From Chitinophagales bacterium (GTDB lineage: Bacteria; Bacteroidota; Bacteroidia; Chitinophagales; Saprospiraceae), in assembly GCA_022360175.1 (NCBI GenBank), contig JAKSDI010000018.1:1-34209 (forward strand): a stretch of 34,209 bases of DNA, in the 5' to 3' direction. A program made the translations under genes and the position numbers. The notes under the pieces are model-generated. The model was given only the letters and a program-made list of their open reading frames with translations, searched no databases and was not told the origin of the DNA. Below are positions 16,246-24,503 of this stretch, piece by piece. Every line of letters starts with the position of its first letter. Position 1 is the first letter of the stretch.

Positions 16246-16680
16246 ATGCTGATATCGACACTTTATAAGATCAACATAACCCTATTAGTAATTATTCTAG
16301 GCCCATTATTAGCTTTCTCTCAATCCGATAGCAGCTTTCAACTGATTATGGAGCATATAGAAGGCAAGGACGGCTTATATTCACTTACATTGATTAACCA
16401 CAGCACTCAAGAATTGATAATAAGTAGTAGCCTAAGCACCCATCAACAAAATGAATTGGTGATACTGGATCCATCTGGGAAAAAAGTCTCTTATGCATTT
16501 AGCCACTGTCCAGACACCACAACAAAAATCGCTCCCAATCAAAGTTTTTCCTGGGAGTATGATATAGTAAGTTCCTTTTTCTATCCTTTCGTGTGGAGGG
16601 AAAAACCCAGGGGCAGGTACGAACTTTACTGGGAGGTAAAAGGTAAAAGAACCAACTCCTTTTTCTATGATCATCAATGA
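16246..16680 (+). CDS. Secreted protein of unknown function
   Basis: The ATG at 16246 (MLISTLYKINITLLVIILGP) gives 144 residues with a signal peptide ending in LLAFSQ; a TTG nine codons upstream only adds charged residues before it. The mature part is a single predicted beta-sandwich: FQLIMEHIEGKDGLYSLTLI, ELIISSSLSTHQQNELVILD, SFSWEYDIVSSFF and RGRYELYWEVKGKRTN, an immunoglobulin-like pattern. No enzyme motif is visible. Its last 7 nt overlap the end of a minus-strand gene remnant. Confidence 0.65.
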   Translation: MLISTLYKINITLLVIILGPLLAFSQSDSSFQLIMEHIEGKDGLYSLTLINHSTQELIISSSLSTHQQNELVILDPSGKKVSYAFSHCPDTTTKIAPNQSFSWEYDIVSSFFYPFVWREKPRGRYELYWEVKGKRTNSFFYDHQ

Positions 16681-17006
16681 TTGTTGTATTTTTTATAATC
16701 TCTTCGTAATTCATATGGCTCTGGCCTCACGATATCAGAGAAGATAGTAGTTGTTCCTTCCTGACTAATGATAAAGGCTTTCTCCGTAAAAGGAGGATTG
16801 CTTTGGGCTTACTCCAAATCGACCAATACCCCTTTGATATGGTGAGAATTCTGTACAAGAATTGAATATTGATTTCCATAGTGAATGATCATAGAATCAG
16901 CTCTAAGCCGTAGATCAAAATGAAACAGTATCACATTATCAAGCCTTTGCTCACTATTATAAATAAGCACCGTGATATATTTATTGTAATTTCCTAAAAA
17001 TACACT
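16674..17006 (-). pseudogene. C-terminal gene remnant with an internal stop
   Basis: The space between the secreted gene and the Crp/Fnr gene is covered on the minus strand by 111 codons in one frame, broken once by TAA at 16809-16811. Before the stop it reads SVFLGNYNKYITVLIYNSEQ, then HYGNQYSILVQNSHHIKGVL and VDLE. After it comes AQSNPPFTEKAFIISQEGTT and a plausible end RPEPYELRRDYKKYNNH. There is no start codon, and a stop (17007-17009) closes the front. It looks like the tail of a secreted beta-rich protein whose front was lost when the present neighbours came together. I do not recognise the family. Confidence 0.5.
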
Positions 17007-17011
17007 TTAAG

Positions 17012-17596
17012 ATGCCATTTAATGCGTTTAAACATTATACTTCTCAATTTGGCCACATCTCTTCTCAAGAGTGGAGTCAGCTAATAAATATAGCCACACC
17101 AATCACACTAAAAAAAGAAGCATTAATCACACAAAGTGACGAACGATTTAACAAAGAAGTTTTTGTCGAAAAAGGAATCATCCGAGGTTTTATTATAGAC
17201 GAGGCAGGAAACGAGAAAAGTACTTCTTTTTTTATAGAAGGAGGATTCATGAGTACCACTTCACTTCGCAATAATAATGGGCATTCACTATATAATTACC
17301 AGGCACTTTGCTATTCCGAATTACTGTATTTCAATGCAGCAGAAATTCGCCATTTCTTTTCCAGAAATAAAGTACTCACACAAATTGGCAAAGACATAAA
17401 GGAACGAGAAATTCAAAGGATCAGAGAGCGAGACAGTTGTTTGCTTCAAACTAATGCAAAAGACAAATATCAGGCATTTATAAGCCATTATCCCAACCTG
17501 GAGTCATTTATTTCTCAAAAACACATAGCATCCTATTTAGGTATTACGCCCGTATCTTTAAGTCGAATAAAAAGCCATAAAACTGATAACATTTGA
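17012..17596 (+). CDS. Crp/Fnr family transcriptional regulator
   Basis: A full-length 194-residue Bacteroidota-type Crp/Fnr regulator: beta-roll domain about 15-110 (EALITQSDERFNKEVFVEKG, NEKSTSFFIEGGFMSTTS), a dimer helix, and a compact HTH with recognition helix QKHIASYLGITPVSLSRIKS. The cAMP-binding cassette is not conserved, so the signal is unknown. The membrane gene 72 nt downstream on the same strand may be its target or partner; a large inverted repeat lies between them. Confidence 0.87.
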   Translation: MPFNAFKHYTSQFGHISSQEWSQLINIATPITLKKEALITQSDERFNKEVFVEKGIIRGFIIDEAGNEKSTSFFIEGGFMSTTSLRNNNGHSLYNYQALCYSELLYFNAAEIRHFFSRNKVLTQIGKDIKEREIQRIRERDSCLLQTNAKDKYQAFISHYPNLESFISQKHIASYLGITPVSLSRIKSHKTDNI

Positions 17597-17617
17597 TAAC
17601 AAAATCCGATACCCCAG

Positions 17618-17666
17618 ATGATAATTTTGCTTCTATAAGAAATCATATCAAAGCAAAAATTATCAT
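17618..17666 (+). promoter_or_regulatory. Inverted repeat ending at the start of the 17669 gene
   Basis: ATGATAATTTTGCTT (17618-17632) is repeated in inverted form as AAGCAAAAATTATCAT (17651-17666), with one extra A, across an 18-nt spacer. The second arm ends 2 nt before the ATG. As DNA it could be an operator for the neighbouring Crp/Fnr protein; as RNA it would fold over the ribosome entry region. Confidence 0.5.
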
Positions 17667-17668
17667 TT

Positions 17669-18202
17669 ATGAATCAGCTCATAAACTTCAGTTTTAAGTA
17701 CGGACAATATAGATTTGCTATACCAGTATTGCTCCTTGGCTTCAGCTTGCAATATATTTTGATCGCCTTTTTCCTACCAGAATTTTTGCAATATTCAGAA
17801 GGTATCAAAAACCCGGATCAATTATTCTCCTACAATTTTGACTATCTCGCAAACCTATACGAAAAGCTAGGTCCCGATGGACGAAATTATTATACAAAGA
17901 TGCTCCTAGTAGACTTTGCCTATACGAGCATCTCTGCAATTGGTTTTTCGTTTTTATTAGTTGTTTTAGTGGCAAAAAGAACATGGATCATTCTACTGCC
18001 CTTTTTACTAGCCCTATCTGATATATGTGAAAATGTTGCTCAATTAATTTTATTAAGTCAATTTCCTTCGATATCCCCTACCCTGACAGTGATATCAAGT
18101 ATCTTTAGTTCAATAAAAATGCTACTGTCACTGATATGTATTGTTCTCATTTCGTTTTACATCCTGCGAGGATTAATCCTTTGGATGAAAAAAAGGCTGT
18201 GA
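17669..18202 (+). CDS. Four-helix membrane protein
   Basis: A 177-residue integral membrane protein with helices at about 17-38, 83-104, 106-128 and 140-168, and an outward loop between the first two (PEFLQYSEGIKNPDQLFSYN). A conserved-looking acidic/polar motif, LALSDICENVAQLILL, lies in the third hydrophobic region. The same general design occurs in uncharacterised Bacteroidota proteins encoded next to Crp/Fnr regulators. No transport or enzyme motif is visible. It converges with the WD40 gene with only 2 nt between stops. Confidence 0.65.
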   Translation: MNQLINFSFKYGQYRFAIPVLLLGFSLQYILIAFFLPEFLQYSEGIKNPDQLFSYNFDYLANLYEKLGPDGRNYYTKMLLVDFAYTSISAIGFSFLLVVLVAKRTWIILLPFLLALSDICENVAQLILLSQFPSISPTLTVISSIFSSIKMLLSLICIVLISFYILRGLILWMKKRL

Positions 18203-18204
18203 CT

Positions 18205-19548
18205 TTAGGGTTCATAAGAAAAATTCAGACGAGCATTTGTCTTTAAATCTGACTTCAATGTCATTCTCCGTTCAATATATCCATCGAATATACTTAGTGC
18301 AACAGTGTTGGGAGAAATGCTCCCTTCATTGTGTGCATAGATAATTAAGGAATCATTCTCTCCTTTTAAATTTATATCAATAACCATAGGTTCTTGAGCT
18401 AATTCAAGTTCCTCAACAACCCATTCTCCATTAATATTAACCGAAATAATGTCTCCATCAATTTTCTGATCATCCCAAAAAGACAATTTTATATTCTTGC
18501 TATGTATTGTTATTGTATTTTGAACATCTTCATCCCGCTTTTCAAATCTTGAAGTTTCCTGAACAGGAACTTCCCTTTGCGTCCATACTTTCAGGCTTTT
18601 ATCACTGCTACCAGTAAAAATATATTTGTCATCATAAGAAAAAGCAAAGGTTGATGCTGGTGCACTATGCCCTTCCAGAAGTTGCAATAAACGCCAGGAA
18701 ACAGCATCCCATAATTTAACATCATTCCCATAATTTCCGGTAAGCAGATAAGTCCCTGCATTAGAGAATACAAGATCACTTGACCCCTCTGTCTTTGCAG
18801 CTTTTATTTTATCCATTAATTTACCTTCAATATAATCCCAGATACAAATACTGCCATCTACACTCCATGCTACTATCAAGTTTTTTTGATTAGGTACAAA
18901 AGCTAATTCACAAGGATAATCTTCAAAATTATTAGATAGTTTAAGGGATTTCATGGCCTTACCAGTGGTCAAATCAGTTATCGTAATTGAAGGGCCCGAC
19001 GCAGTAGCCAATATTCCTTCCCGCTCATGGACAACACCTGCATTGATGGAATGGAATTGTGCTTTCAAAATTTGCTGCCTTTTGTCTTGCCGCTTTTTTT
19101 GCCTAAAAACTATTTTATTATAGCCTCCATAAATGATCTCCTCTCCCTTTCCCAGGAAGTTCACGAAACTCAATTCATTGCCACTCATTCCATCATAAGA
19201 GCTGGCCTTACTATTTTCAATCGTACTCAGCAATTTCATACCAGGCCAGCTCCAAATAGAAATCGAACCATCATAACTGGCAAACGCCAGCCATTTGCCA
19301 TCAGCAGAAAATTTAATATCGGTGATTTGCCCTTTGTGATGTTTTTTCTTCCAGACTTGTTTTTGCCTTACATAATCCCAAGCCAGTACCCCACCATCTT
19401 TATCTCCACTGACAACAATGGATTCAGAAGGGTGAGCAGCTACATATGTCACCATAGCTTCATGCCCGGTAACGGTATGATCAAAAGAAAATGCTTGCGC
19501 AAAAATGGCATATGGGCAAAATAAAAAAAGGCAAACAAGTAATTTCAT
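18205..19548 (-). CDS. Secreted WD40 protein with a shared C-terminal domain
   Basis: The start at 19548 (MKLLVCLFLFCPYAIFAQ) gives 447 residues with a signal peptide; the frame is open 44 codons further upstream through repetitive DNA, which I reject. Residues 25-325 hold WD40 repeats (VSGDKDGGVLAWD, FASYDGSISIWSW, VAWSVDGSICIWD, LTGNYGNDVKLWD, FTGSSDKSLKVWT). Residues 341-447 are a separate beta-rich domain with the motif KIDGDIISVNINGEWVVEEL and DSLIIYAHNEGSISPNT. Three divergent copies of that domain occur in the protein encoded at 30016-31764. The protein should act in the periplasm or on the surface as a scaffold for the nearby protease genes; this role is inference. Confidence 0.82.
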   Translation of the reverse strand: MKLLVCLFLFCPYAIFAQAFSFDHTVTGHEAMVTYVAAHPSESIVVSGDKDGGVLAWDYVRQKQVWKKKHHKGQITDIKFSADGKWLAFASYDGSISIWSWPGMKLLSTIENSKASSYDGMSGNELSFVNFLGKGEEIIYGGYNKIVFRQKKRQDKRQQILKAQFHSINAGVVHEREGILATASGPSITITDLTTGKAMKSLKLSNNFEDYPCELAFVPNQKNLIVAWSVDGSICIWDYIEGKLMDKIKAAKTEGSSDLVFSNAGTYLLTGNYGNDVKLWDAVSWRLLQLLEGHSAPASTFAFSYDDKYIFTGSSDKSLKVWTQREVPVQETSRFEKRDEDVQNTITIHSKNIKLSFWDDQKIDGDIISVNINGEWVVEELELAQEPMVIDINLKGENDSLIIYAHNEGSISPNTVALSIFDGYIERRMTLKSDLKTNARLNFSYEP

Positions 19549-19795
19549 GACCACTCTTTTTATGAAGTTGTTTAACGTTTTCTGCTGAAGGCGAGAAAGC
19601 AGCATTTTTGTTACAGTTAAGGCTTTTTTTGAGCTACATAGCAGCGCTACGGAGCAATAAAAAAACGAAAAGTGAAGCAAAAAGGCGCTTTTGAAAGGCC
19701 AGTGAGAAAACTTTAAACAGCTTCTATATCTTACAAATTAAAGATTCTTGTTGAATGCAAAAAGAACAGTATCGACCTTAATAGCAGTTGGAAAT

Positions 19796-19825
19796 AAAGG
19801 CAATAGATTACCATCTAATGCCTTT
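19796..19825 (-). terminator. Candidate terminator of the LysM/caspase/LVIVD unit
   Basis: AAAGGCAATAGAT (19796-19808) pairs with ATCTAATGCCTTT (19813-19825) in 12 of 13 positions with a 4-nt loop, about 90 nt past the LVIVD stop. On the minus strand the stem is followed by ATTTCC, so the T-tract is weak. The rest of 19549-19914 shows a direct GCTACxxAGC pair near 19635-19655 and no gene. Confidence 0.4.
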
Positions 19826-19914
19826 CTCTTAGCGGTTCACCCACCACTATCATTAAAAAAAATTGCTGAGAAACTGGCTTTAAAGCCTATAAAACAAGAA
19901 TAATGACAAATTCT

Positions 19915-20994
19915 TTATAGTTCGATAATTACTTCGCTTAATTTATTAAGCCGGCCTAAAGTATTGCTGTAATTATACTGAATGACCTTATTATCTGCTA
20001 CTACAACTAAGTGTCGGTTTTCTGGATTGAGAATAACATCATAAGCTTTTCCCATATCACTATCAACAGATATTGGACGCAAACTATCAGGGCTATCAGT
20101 CTGAAATACTCTTAAACCTGCCATGCCATCACAAATAAAAACTTTATCATCAGCCACCGCCAAACCATGTGGGTTTGTCATCTCGTGGCTACGTACAAGT
20201 GATGGACTAGAAAGATTTTCTATGTTCACAACATGAAGTTGATTGACTGTTTGCCCACAGTTATTTCCATCTCGTACTGTTACGTATGCTAAATTATCCT
20301 GAACCACAACAGGATCGCAAGAGGTCAGGTGCGTATAGCGACCGGTAAATTGTGGGCGCCTAGGATCATCCAGTGAATAGATATACATTCCCGATTGCGC
20401 CCCCAAAAACAAGTTTCCATCTTGTACAAAGATAGTTTCGACAACATCTTCAACAGGAATAGATGAACCGACGCTTTCCATTGAACCTTCATTGTTCACA
20501 TTATATACCTGGATTTCCTGTTCATTAATAACGTACAGGAAGTTGGGGTTATCCATATTATCAAAAGCGATGCGTGACATAGAACCGCCCTTGGCACTTG
20601 CTATCCCAACGTGAGTTGCAGGCCTGCAAATAGGGAGCCTGTCTTTTTCCGTATTTATTCTTTCAGGAAACACTCCTTCGATTCTTGAAATCACCTCACA
20701 TGTTCCATTCTTAATGAATTCAGCCATATCGAGACTCACTAAATCATCATAATGATTTGCATATAATATCCCTTTAACTACTGCAAGCTCTCTACAGTTT
20801 GGAATGGGTATCCATGATTCCTGTTGAGGGCTTGATGGATCTGAATTGTTAAATATTAAAATACCATCATCAATAATATTAACGTATAAGTACTCTCCTT
20901 CTACCCAGATTTTACCTGGCAGGCTTATTTCTTGTGCTGAACTCACTGAAACCAATAAGATCAGGCTTAATAAAGTAACAAGTATATTTTTCAT
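19915..20994 (-). CDS. Secreted LVIVD-repeat beta-propeller
   Basis: Starting at MKNILVTLLSLILLVSVSSA (20994) the protein is 359 residues long and exported. The mature part is a chain of LVIVD-type propeller blades, seen as IYVNIIDDGILIFNNSDPSS-like units: GILIFNNSDPSSPQQES, IQVYNVNNEGSMESV, MYIYSLDDPRRPQFTG, LHVVNIENLSSPSLVRSH and LRVFQTDSPDSLRPIS. Cys pairs (CEVISR, PICRP, SCDPVV, NNCGQ) suggest disulfides in the periplasm. It follows the caspase-fold gene by 60 nt on the same strand and likely shares its transcript, so a binding or scaffold role in the same process is plausible but unproven. Confidence 0.8.
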   Translation of the reverse strand: MKNILVTLLSLILLVSVSSAQEISLPGKIWVEGEYLYVNIIDDGILIFNNSDPSSPQQESWIPIPNCRELAVVKGILYANHYDDLVSLDMAEFIKNGTCEVISRIEGVFPERINTEKDRLPICRPATHVGIASAKGGSMSRIAFDNMDNPNFLYVINEQEIQVYNVNNEGSMESVGSSIPVEDVVETIFVQDGNLFLGAQSGMYIYSLDDPRRPQFTGRYTHLTSCDPVVVQDNLAYVTVRDGNNCGQTVNQLHVVNIENLSSPSLVRSHEMTNPHGLAVADDKVFICDGMAGLRVFQTDSPDSLRPISVDSDMGKAYDVILNPENRHLVVVADNKVIQYNYSNTLGRLNKLSEVIIEL

Positions 20995-21054
20995 CGGAGT
21001 ATAGTTTTTAAAAGATTCAATCAAAGGGAATACACAATATATTCTATCAATCTG

Positions 21055-22035
21055 CTATTGATCATTAGATGTTTTATCATACTGAATGATCTTAACCTTA
21101 GGGGCTATATAACCACTGTCTTCTAATTTAACTTTTGGGGGTTTGCCTTTAGGCTTACTTTTTTTCTGAGGGTTTTCATCCAATTCCATTGGTGTACCTA
21201 CCCAATTCATATCATATACCGGATTTTGCGGTATTTTCATACCAGTGGTAGCTTCACGTGTACTTGCCTGGGCAGTATCAAAAATATCTTCCCAATTAGC
21301 AGATTCACTGCTTGAAACCGCATCATTGAAAGCCATAAGAAATTGATTCGTCCAAACTCCACCTCCAGTAGCGGTAGTATCAATCCAGGAATATTCTCCA
21401 TAACGGCTACTTGTAGAAATAACATCTCCCTGCATATCCAGGAAAAGCTCCCTATAGCGTTCAAATCTATCTGAATTGGGTGACATGGGAATCCATTCCA
21501 GCCCCTCACTTAATAAGGTCTGAGGTGCATCCAGAGCTATCACATTATTACAAGCTTCCCCCAGGGTAATGAGTAATCTTGGATTCTTTCTCATAAGAAT
21601 ATTATGAATTTCAAGTTCCAGCGACAATCCAAACTCATGAAATTCACTTGCGCTCAACTGTCTTCGACTGGGATGTGCTCCTAAAAAAGCAAACTGAGAT
21701 GCTTCATTTTGATAGTTGAAGCCATGGCCTGTTCCGTAAAAAATTACAATAGTAGATTCAGGATTATCCAACTCCAAGCCATTCAACTGGCTTAAAATAT
21801 TGTCTTTAGTATAATCTCTGCCTGATACCGTGATGATGTTGACATCTATATCCAGCACATTACCTATATCTTCCACCATATCACTCACTTTATCGAGATT
21901 AGTCTGACAGCCACTTCCTATATCAAATACGCTGGTTTGGCCGCAAAGAATTGCCACAATATTTGTTGCATCCTGGCTCTTCCCTGTTTGAATAAAGATG
22001 CTTAGTATAAATAAGAGAATAGATATTCTTTTCAT
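21055..22035 (-). CDS. Secreted caspase-fold protein (peptidase C14-like)
   Basis: A 326-residue protein with a signal peptide (MKRISILLFILSIFIQTGKS) and a caspase/metacaspase-like domain at about 25-265. The catalytic His is H104 in IFYGTGHGFN and the Cys is C162 in LITLGEACNN. Metacaspases normally have D-x-C-x-S-G here; this protein has E-A-C-N-N, so the S1-pocket Asp is replaced by Glu. A typical late segment, VISTSSRYGEYSWIDT followed by GGGVWTNQFLMAF, is kept. The C-terminal ~60 residues are basic and proline-rich (KSKPKGKPPKVKLED). It should cut after a specific residue in the periplasm; activity is likely but not certain. It lies between a LysM-like gene and an LVIVD gene. Confidence 0.82.
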   Translation of the reverse strand: MKRISILLFILSIFIQTGKSQDATNIVAILCGQTSVFDIGSGCQTNLDKVSDMVEDIGNVLDIDVNIITVSGRDYTKDNILSQLNGLELDNPESTIVIFYGTGHGFNYQNEASQFAFLGAHPSRRQLSASEFHEFGLSLELEIHNILMRKNPRLLITLGEACNNVIALDAPQTLLSEGLEWIPMSPNSDRFERYRELFLDMQGDVISTSSRYGEYSWIDTTATGGGVWTNQFLMAFNDAVSSSESANWEDIFDTAQASTREATTGMKIPQNPVYDMNWVGTPMELDENPQKKSKPKGKPPKVKLEDSGYIAPKVKIIQYDKTSNDQ

Positions 22036-22084
22036 GATTGGGTAATTTTCTTTTTTGTAATTAAATCAATTGGTTTTCAAAGCA

Positions 22085-22903
22085 TTACTCATTCACAAAC
22101 CCTACTAAAACCTGTTCGCCGATTTTTGGGAATACTTTATTCTGAATTGCATCTTCATAACGGAAATTATTCACTTTGCAAATGTCTCGGACTCTTATAT
22201 CTAGCCCATATTTCTGCTTAGCTCGCTGAGCAATTTTATACCAGCCATCTCCATTTCTGGCAGTAATGTATAATGGTGACTGTATTAGCTGCATGGATAA
22301 GGTTTCTAAGACTTCTTTATTACTTTGTGAAGCAACAGAGACAGGGAAATAAGTTCTGTATACTTCATTGAGTAATGCACTTGAAGGGTCAGAATCCAGG
22401 GTTCTAAACTCTACCTTATCGGCCTCTCTAAAATAGAAGCGTACCAGATTACATTCTAATGAAATCAATATATCAACCGTATCCTGATCATCGTATAATC
22501 GCAATCCCATATTAGGCAGGAAATAGCACATCTTGGTAAAATTGGAAAGCATATAACTTTGTGCTTGTCCCAACATATTAGTGAGTGCTCTTAAACTATC
22601 ACTTGATATTTTTGCTTCCTTTAATATTGGAAAGCCTTGTAAAGTAGCTTCACTCAAATCTTCAGAAAGAAAAGAAGATAAGGCATATACTTTGAACTGA
22701 TTCTTGGTACTTAATAGATTAGGTAAACTATCTCCTAGCACCACTTGTAAACTGGAGTCAATAGCAATCAATGCACTGCGTTTTGGTATATCCATTGTCA
22801 CCAGTGCATCCTTATCTTTCACTGTCGGTGGTGGCTGATCCTGCCCAACACAGTCCGCGGCAATCAGAAATACCAGTAGCAGGAGAAAAAAAGATTCTTT
22901 CAT
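22085..22903 (-). CDS. Secreted protein with a C-terminal LysM-like domain
   Basis: A 272-residue exported protein (signal peptide MKESFFLLLLVFLIAADCVG). The middle is mostly helical and unrecognised (about 70-200). The last ~55 residues, YITARNGDGWYKIAQRAKQK followed by DICKVNNF and a final FPKIGEQVLVGFVN, have the layout of a LysM peptidoglycan-binding repeat: exposure to a G-D-x-x-x-x-I-A core, a N-N turn and an I-x-x-G-x-x-L-x-V end. It would tether the following caspase-fold protein to the wall if they act together. It is the first gene of the unit and is 49 nt before the caspase gene. Confidence 0.65.
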   Translation of the reverse strand: MKESFFLLLLVFLIAADCVGQDQPPPTVKDKDALVTMDIPKRSALIAIDSSLQVVLGDSLPNLLSTKNQFKVYALSSFLSEDLSEATLQGFPILKEAKISSDSLRALTNMLGQAQSYMLSNFTKMCYFLPNMGLRLYDDQDTVDILISLECNLVRFYFREADKVEFRTLDSDPSSALLNEVYRTYFPVSVASQSNKEVLETLSMQLIQSPLYITARNGDGWYKIAQRAKQKYGLDIRVRDICKVNNFRYEDAIQNKVFPKIGEQVLVGFVNE

Positions 22904-23230
22904 TTCTCAAAGTGGTTTAGTGTGTTATAAAAACTGATTACACCCCTATACCATATGAAAATGGATTAGGTAAGAAAACCTGGATTCTTTTTTTTTGAAA
23001 TAATAGAAGAGAGCAATTTTACTGCCATCCTTTCTGGTATGCAATGTGATATTGCATCAATAGTTATTTGTGTTTAAAATCAGGCATTTAGAAGATTTAC
23101 GGAGCCAATAAAGATTTCCTGGCTACCATCTAAAAATAATGGAATAAATTTCTTACATTTTAATATTTCAAATGGTAGTACTAATAGGAGCAAAAGTATC
23201 GTGTTTTAAAACTGCAGATTATAGTTAACA
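22904..23230. other. Divergent intergenic space
   Basis: This space separates the LysM-like gene and the first sigma factor gene and must hold both promoters. CTACCAT near 23124 and ATGGTAG near 23173 form a widely spaced inverted repeat. No clear TAnnTTTG box, gene remnant or RNA gene is seen. Confidence 0.4.
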
Positions 23231-23764
23231 ATGAATGTTGACAAAGACAAGATAATAAAAGAATCTATTGTGATCATCAAGACTTATATGCCCAAATATA
23301 GGAGGAAAGCACGCATTAAATTTCCTAGTTTGAGCGATGAAGTTGTAAAGGATATTTTCAATGAAGCAGTTTTAAAGTTTCTAGTCAAAAGAAACAATGG
23401 CTACTATGAAGATAAAGGCCAATTACAAGCATTTGTATTCAAAATAGCAGATGGGCTTTTGATCAATAAATTTAAAGAGACTGCATTAAAAGCTGAAAAA
23501 ACGGATTTAGTTCAACTTCTAACCAATGCGAATGCTATTGATAAAGAAAGGCTTGAGCATATTCAATTCTTTTTACATAAGGCTATTGGCAATTTAAAAG
23601 AAGACGAAAAAAAGATCATCAATCTTTATTACATCTACGGGTATACAGATGAAGTGATTGCCCAACATTTAGAAACTTCACCAAGTGCTGCTAAAATGAG
23701 AAGACATTACGCACTTAGCAAATTGAGAAAACAGTTGGAAGGAAAAAAGAATTTATTCCTTTAA
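23231..23764 (+). CDS. Sigma-70 family (ECF-type) RNA polymerase sigma factor
   Basis: A 177-residue two-domain sigma factor. Region 2 is about 15-95, with AFVFKIADGLLINKFKETAL as the promoter-melting helix. Region 4 is about 120-172, with LKEDEKKIINLYYIYGYTDE and an HTH of HLETSPSAAKMRRHYALSKL. The N-terminus is more basic than usual (MPKYRRKARIKFPS). It is followed 58 nt later by a membrane TPR protein that is the likely anti-sigma factor. Sigma factors of this design are often found beside CHAT and caspase genes in Bacteroidota, which fits the convergent CHAT gene here. Confidence 0.85.
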   Translation: MNVDKDKIIKESIVIIKTYMPKYRRKARIKFPSLSDEVVKDIFNEAVLKFLVKRNNGYYEDKGQLQAFVFKIADGLLINKFKETALKAEKTDLVQLLTNANAIDKERLEHIQFFLHKAIGNLKEDEKKIINLYYIYGYTDEVIAQHLETSPSAAKMRRHYALSKLRKQLEGKKNLFL

Positions 23765-23822
23765 AAAAGGAACTTAATGAGTCGCTTCTGCAAATTTTCA
23801 GCCGCAGAAAAATTTCAAATAG

Positions 23823-24503
23823 ATGAAAGACAAAGATATATACTGGGACTTATTTGATCGACAGCACAAAAATCAGCTTTCTGAAGAAGAAGCAGATCAG
23901 CTAAGGAACGCCTTAGAAGCAGATCCAGAGGTCAGGGAAGAATATGAAAGTTATAAACTTGTAGTTGATTCCATTCTTTCTCTGGAAATAGCTGCTCTGA
24001 AAAATGAGTTGAAGGATCAATTAGAACAAAAGCCCAGTACTCAACCTGCACTTAGATCGATTAAAAGTTTAAAAATTGTATTAGCGATAGCCGCTTCAAC
24101 TATTATAGGACTATTTGTATTTAATCATCTTTATTTCCACGAAAAGGTATTACAGAGGTACGCTTTATCAAATTATAAGGTCAACCTTATGGATGCCCCT
24201 CCTTCTCCCGAAGGCTCCTTAAACTATTCTCCATTGGAAGAAGCATTTATTTTGGAACAAGAAGGGGAATTAGATGCAGCCATTAATATACTGAACAATA
24301 TCAAAGTTACTTCTGAAGAATATTATGATGATTACTTTATTGCTCAATACGAGCTTGCTTTAATATATATAGAGAAGAAAGAGTTGGAAAAAAGTAAACA
24401 AATCCTCATTGCGCTTACCAATAGACCAGAAAATCATATCATCAAGCAGGATGCACACCAACTATTGAATGACCTAAAGCGCCCTAAGATTTTTTACTTC
24501 TAA
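23823..24503 (+). CDS. Single-pass membrane protein with TPR tail, possible anti-sigma factor
   Basis: A 226-residue protein: an acidic cytoplasmic N-terminus with the FDRQHKNQLSEEEADQLRNA zinc-less anti-sigma-like helix and EADPEVREEYESYK (about 1-55), one membrane helix at about 82-102 (IVLAIAASTIIGLFVFNHLY), and a periplasmic C-terminus with TPR-like helices (EEAFILEQEGELDAAINILN, IAQYELALIYIEKKELEKSK). Proteins with this layout follow sigma factors in many Bacteroidota and are thought to hold them inactive until a periplasmic signal arrives. Its last 20 nt overlap the end of the CHAT gene on the other strand. Confidence 0.72.
   Translation: MKDKDIYWDLFDRQHKNQLSEEEADQLRNALEADPEVREEYESYKLVVDSILSLEIAALKNELKDQLEQKPSTQPALRSIKSLKIVLAIAASTIIGLFVFNHLYFHEKVLQRYALSNYKVNLMDAPPSPEGSLNYSPLEEAFILEQEGELDAAINILNNIKVTSEEYYDDYFIAQYELALIYIEKKELEKSKQILIALTNRPENHIIKQDAHQLLNDLKRPKIFYF

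Noticed and set aside
18591-18779. Minus-strand open frame inside the WD40 gene
   Set aside because: It is a frame shadow of the clear WD40 coding sequence.
19027-19524. A 165-codon plus-strand frame opposite the WD40 gene
   Set aside because: It lies wholly within the antisense of the WD40 repeats, and its Cys/Phe-rich composition is that of an antisense shadow.
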